This document shows positions 61,406 to 64,000 of a stretch of DNA of 64,000 nt, piece after piece. Position 1 is the first letter of the stretch. Every line of letters starts with the position of its first letter. The stretch is from positions 124,001-188,000 of the forward strand of contig NZ_FSRU01000001.1 in the NCBI RefSeq assembly GCF_900142845.1, given 5' to 3'. The DNA is from Paraburkholderia phenazinium. Lineage in GTDB: Bacteria; Pseudomonadota; Gammaproteobacteria; Burkholderiales; Burkholderiaceae. Below the pieces are notes generated by a model that searched no databases, had not been told where the DNA came from, and was given only the letters and a program-made list of their open reading frames with translations. Made by a program: the position numbers and the translations under genes.

Positions 61406-63772
61406 ATGGCCTATCACGAGGCACTGCGCGCAACCCGTGTGCTCGCCGGCCTGCGCCTGCGCAGGCTGCACAACATCATGACTGTCACCACCTTGCGGCG
61501 GCTGTCCAAAGGGGTAGCGAAAGGCGACCATCGGCAAGCCACACCGGCCAAGGCGGGTATAGGCTGGCTGGTGATGCTATGCGTGGCCGCGATGATGGCC
61601 TCGTCATTCGGCAACAGCACGCGGGCGTTTCTGCTCACGCTGTATTGCCAGGGCAACGCAGCGTGCAGCGGCATATCTTCGATGCTCTCTCCCCGGATTG
61701 CCGCGTACGCGCACATGACGCCGTTCAGCGACGGCATGACGCGCGGCATGACGATGTTGATGAGCGTGATGGGGCTATTCGCCTTGCTGTATCCGTTCGT
61801 GTCGTCGATGCGATCCGGTCCCGACTGGGACTTCGAATGGATCGCGACTCTACCGATGACACGAACCACGCTGCTATGCACGCGAATCGCCGAACGCGCC
61901 CTCATCAACCCAACCGCGTGGCTCGCGTTCGGTATTACCGGTGGGATCACCGCGTGGTATGCCAATGCAGGCTGGTTGACGCCGCTCTATACGCTACTGA
62001 TCATCCCGCCTTTGCTATTGCTGGTCGCTTCGCTCTGGACCGTCCTCGATCTGGGGCTGCATGTCATGCTGCCACCGGCTGCGTTGCGTAATTTTCAGGC
62101 CATCCTCATGCTCGTGGTGGGTCCGGTGGTTTATCTGGTGATGTCGCTTCAGTCGCCAACCGCCAGGCACTATGCACTGATGCTTGCCGGGCACACGCCG
62201 CAGTGGGCCATCTGGACGCCGCCCGGCGTCGCCATCCAGATACTGTCCGCGCCGTTCGAACTGCACGCCCTGAGCCTGTACGGCATCTTGCTGGTGGAGG
62301 CCGGCATGGTTGCGCTACTCAGCGTGTTGTTCCTGCGCTTTCAGTTGCGCGCGGGCATTGTGACGCACGGCCTGCGCGAGAGCGGCCGGTCCGCGCGGCA
62401 TACCCGCAAGTCGCGCGAAGACGAACAGACACGCGAGCGCACTCGCAACGCTGGCAGGGTGTGGCTATCGCCCGTCAAACGACGCGAACTGATTTTGCTT
62501 TTGCGCGATCGCCGCCATCTGATCCAATGCCTGGGCCTGCCGCTCATGATGGTGTTCGGCCAGTTCCTGCTCAACGACCATCTGGGCGCGACGGTCATGC
62601 AGAATCCCGCGTTCACGGCGAGCGTCGCATTCTTTATCGGCGCGTACACCTTCATGCAGACCGTGATGCCGGCGTTGATCACGGAAGGCGAACGGCTCTG
62701 GCTGCTTTATACATTCCCCCGCTCGCTCGCCGGCGTATTGCTGGAAAAAGCGCAGTTCTACTGCGGGATCGCACTCATTTATCCGCTGCTGTTGTTCGCC
62801 GGTTGCATGACGCTGTCCCATCTTGCGCCCTGGCATTTTGCAGTAGGCGCCCTGCTGGTCTTGCTCGGTTTGCCCATCTACGCCGTGATCGCGCTATCGC
62901 TAGGCGTATTGTCCGGGATGCCCGCTGAAACAGGCAGGCGCCAGCTAGGAATCCGCTATGCCTATCTTTTCATGGCACTGGCAGGGTTCTATATTTACGC
63001 GCTGGCGTCCCACGTCTGGTGGCAGCAGATCACCACACCCATCCTGTGCGGCGCGCTCGCTTTTGCGCTTTGGCAAAAGGCGAGCGACAGGCTGCCCTAT
63101 CTGCTCGATCCCACGGCTACTCCGCCGTCGCAGGTCTCGCTGGCCGACGGTCTGATCGCGGCGATGCTGTTCTTCGTGCTGCAGTTCATTGCCGGCTACG
63201 TGTTGAAGCAAACAGTGCATGTCGATGCGTTCACGCGCGTGCTGCTTGGCTATGTGTGTGCCGGGGCCGTGACCTATCTGTTGATGCGCACTGCGTTCTG
63301 GAGCCTGAAAACCCGTGGCATACCACACGTTCTTGGCCCTCAACCGATCCGCGCCGTCGCATACGGCGCTGCAATCGGCGTGCTCTGCGGCGGCGTGGGC
63401 CTGCTCTACCTGTGGCTGACCAGGCGCTATGGGTTTGCACCCGCTATCCCACCGACATTGCTATCACCGTCCGCTCGCCTCGCCCTCTGCGCCTTGACCG
63501 TATGCGCAGCGCCGGTGTTCGAGGAATTCGTGTTCCGCGGCCTCATCTTCGGCGGCATGCGCCGCTCGCTCAATGTCTTGCTGTCGGCCTTGGGGAGCGC
63601 AGCCTTATTTGCCATCGTTCACCCGCCTTTCTCTATGCTGCCGGTGTTCGCGCTGGGTCTCGGAACGGCATGGGTGTACGGGCGCAAGAAAATGCTGCTC
63701 GCGTCGATGGCGACTCACGCTGTCTACAACGCTATCGTGGTCGGGTTCCAGCTTGCCACGCTCTACACCTGA
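61406..63772 (+). CDS. ABC permease fused to a CPBP intramembrane metalloprotease
   Basis: A 788-residue polytopic membrane protein. Residues 1-560 resemble an ABC-2-type permease in two halves, each with several helices, joined by a basic loop at about 318-360 that is rich in Arg. Residues 575-788 are a CPBP (CAAX/Abi) domain with all three motifs: E706-E707-x-x-x-R711, F-x-x-x-H739, and H771-x-x-x-N775. The protease should therefore be active. With the ATPase just upstream this makes a transporter whose permease carries its own protease. Related ATPase/permease-CPBP fusions exist in databases, as I recall, but their substrate is not known to me. Confidence 0.85.
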   Translation: MAYHEALRATRVLAGLRLRRLHNIMTVTTLRRLSKGVAKGDHRQATPAKAGIGWLVMLCVAAMMASSFGNSTRAFLLTLYCQGNAACSGISSMLSPRIAAYAHMTPFSDGMTRGMTMLMSVMGLFALLYPFVSSMRSGPDWDFEWIATLPMTRTTLLCTRIAERALINPTAWLAFGITGGITAWYANAGWLTPLYTLLIIPPLLLLVASLWTVLDLGLHVMLPPAALRNFQAILMLVVGPVVYLVMSLQSPTARHYALMLAGHTPQWAIWTPPGVAIQILSAPFELHALSLYGILLVEAGMVALLSVLFLRFQLRAGIVTHGLRESGRSARHTRKSREDEQTRERTRNAGRVWLSPVKRRELILLLRDRRHLIQCLGLPLMMVFGQFLLNDHLGATVMQNPAFTASVAFFIGAYTFMQTVMPALITEGERLWLLYTFPRSLAGVLLEKAQFYCGIALIYPLLLFAGCMTLSHLAPWHFAVGALLVLLGLPIYAVIALSLGVLSGMPAETGRRQLGIRYAYLFMALAGFYIYALASHVWWQQITTPILCGALAFALWQKASDRLPYLLDPTATPPSQVSLADGLIAAMLFFVLQFIAGYVLKQTVHVDAFTRVLLGYVCAGAVTYLLMRTAFWSLKTRGIPHVLGPQPIRAVAYGAAIGVLCGGVGLLYLWLTRRYGFAPAIPPTLLSPSARLALCALTVCAAPVFEEFVFRGLIFGGMRRSLNVLLSALGSAALFAIVHPPFSMLPVFALGLGTAWVYGRKKMLLASMATHAVYNAIVVGFQLATLYT

Positions 63773-64000
63773 TCGGCCGACACGCCCCCTACCCCCTCAC
63801 TCACTCGCAAGGTGACCGGTCCACGAATCAACACCAGATACGCCAGCGCCGCGAACAACGACATCCCCGCGCCCAGGTATAACGCCGGCACAAAGGACCC
63901 CGTCTTTTGCACGATCAGTCCGGTCACGATCGGCGCGAGCGAGCCGCCCATATAGCCACCGAAGTTCTGCAGCGCACCGAGCGAACCGGTACACCGCTGC
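63763..64000 (-). CDS. MFS transporter, C-terminal end
   Basis: The last 78 residues of a major facilitator; the start lies right of the window. GALQNFGGYMGGSLAPIVTGLIVQKTGSFVPAL and the next helix are typical of helices 11-12 of ACS-type carriers for organic anions such as tartrate or glucarate. Its stop overlaps the end of the converging ABC-CPBP gene by 10 bases. The substrate cannot be inferred from this part. Confidence 0.78.
   Translation of the reverse strand, partial: QRCTGSLGALQNFGGYMGGSLAPIVTGLIVQKTGSFVPALYLGAGMSLFAALAYLVLIRGPVTLRVSEGVGGVSADQV

Noticed and set aside
63019..63882. 287-codon plus-strand frame inside the CPBP domain
   Set aside because: It overlaps the real gene in another frame; the CPBP motifs are in the frame starting at 61406.

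Overview
The window is about 64 kb of high-GC (roughly 60-65 %) bacterial chromosome. The gene families, the number of LysR-type regulators and the accessory catabolic modules suggest a soil or plant-associated Burkholderiaceae, most like Paraburkholderia or Caballeronia. This is inferred from gene content and protein style, because no rRNA or marker gene is present. I saw no tRNA, rRNA, insertion sequence, CRISPR array or prophage.

Layout. 1-3023: end of a homoprotocatechuate (4-hydroxyphenylacetate) meta-cleavage operon, transcribed hpaH-hpaI-hpaE on the minus strand, with a divergent LysR gene. 3100-9210: a self-contained unit made of a FadR-type GntR regulator and two operons that converge. 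The plus operon is cupin, SnoaL-like protein and solute-binding-like protein. The minus operon is an MetA-type outer-membrane channel, an AAHS-type MFS transporter and an HbpS/GlcG-like protein. Both operon heads carry the same 19-base sequence containing a perfect 17-bp palindrome. This looks like a small undescribed regulon for uptake and use of an organic, probably aromatic, acid. 9505-11455: a PEP mutase/isocitrate lyase family enzyme and a persulfide dioxygenase-rhodanese fusion. 11538-18490: a ribose operon rbsB-A-C-K with a hairpin after rbsB and a terminator after rbsK, then a lipoprotein nucleoside hydrolase, with a LysR gene divergent from rbsB. 18554-25013: class C beta-lactamase, S9 peptidase, aldo-keto reductase, SnoaL-like protein and TauE exporter. 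25112-27631: a LysR gene, then a lower-GC patch with an unknown protein, a truncated phosphotransferase and a GNAT acetyltransferase.

27875-38120: ankyrin protein, porin, VOC protein, DoxX, LysR, isochorismatase-like hydrolase, an overlapping XapX/amidohydrolase pair and an alpha/beta hydrolase. 38372-41591: a motility-flavoured trio of chemoreceptor, MHYT sensor and FlxA-like Ser/Gly-rich protein. 41733-45504: FAD monooxygenase and divergent TetR regulator around a 15-bp palindrome, then ilvD. 45826-46569: an AT-richer unknown membrane protein with a Cys/His cluster. 46820-50606: a tartrate module of dctA, an enolase-superfamily dehydratase and a LysR gene. 50862-55019: a periplasmic purine nucleoside permease-family protein followed by a TonB-dependent receptor, a possible nucleoside uptake pair that complements the rbs/nucleoside hydrolase region. 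55261-63772: two overlapping DUF1266 genes, a quinone-reductase-like MDR enzyme, two methyltransferases, and an ABC ATPase followed at once by a 788-residue ABC permease fused to a CPBP intramembrane protease. The window ends inside an MFS transporter.

The strongest candidates for undescribed biology are the twin-operator GntR regulon, the TonB receptor/nucleoside permease pair with the divergent lipoprotein nucleoside hydrolase, and the ABC-CPBP fusion.
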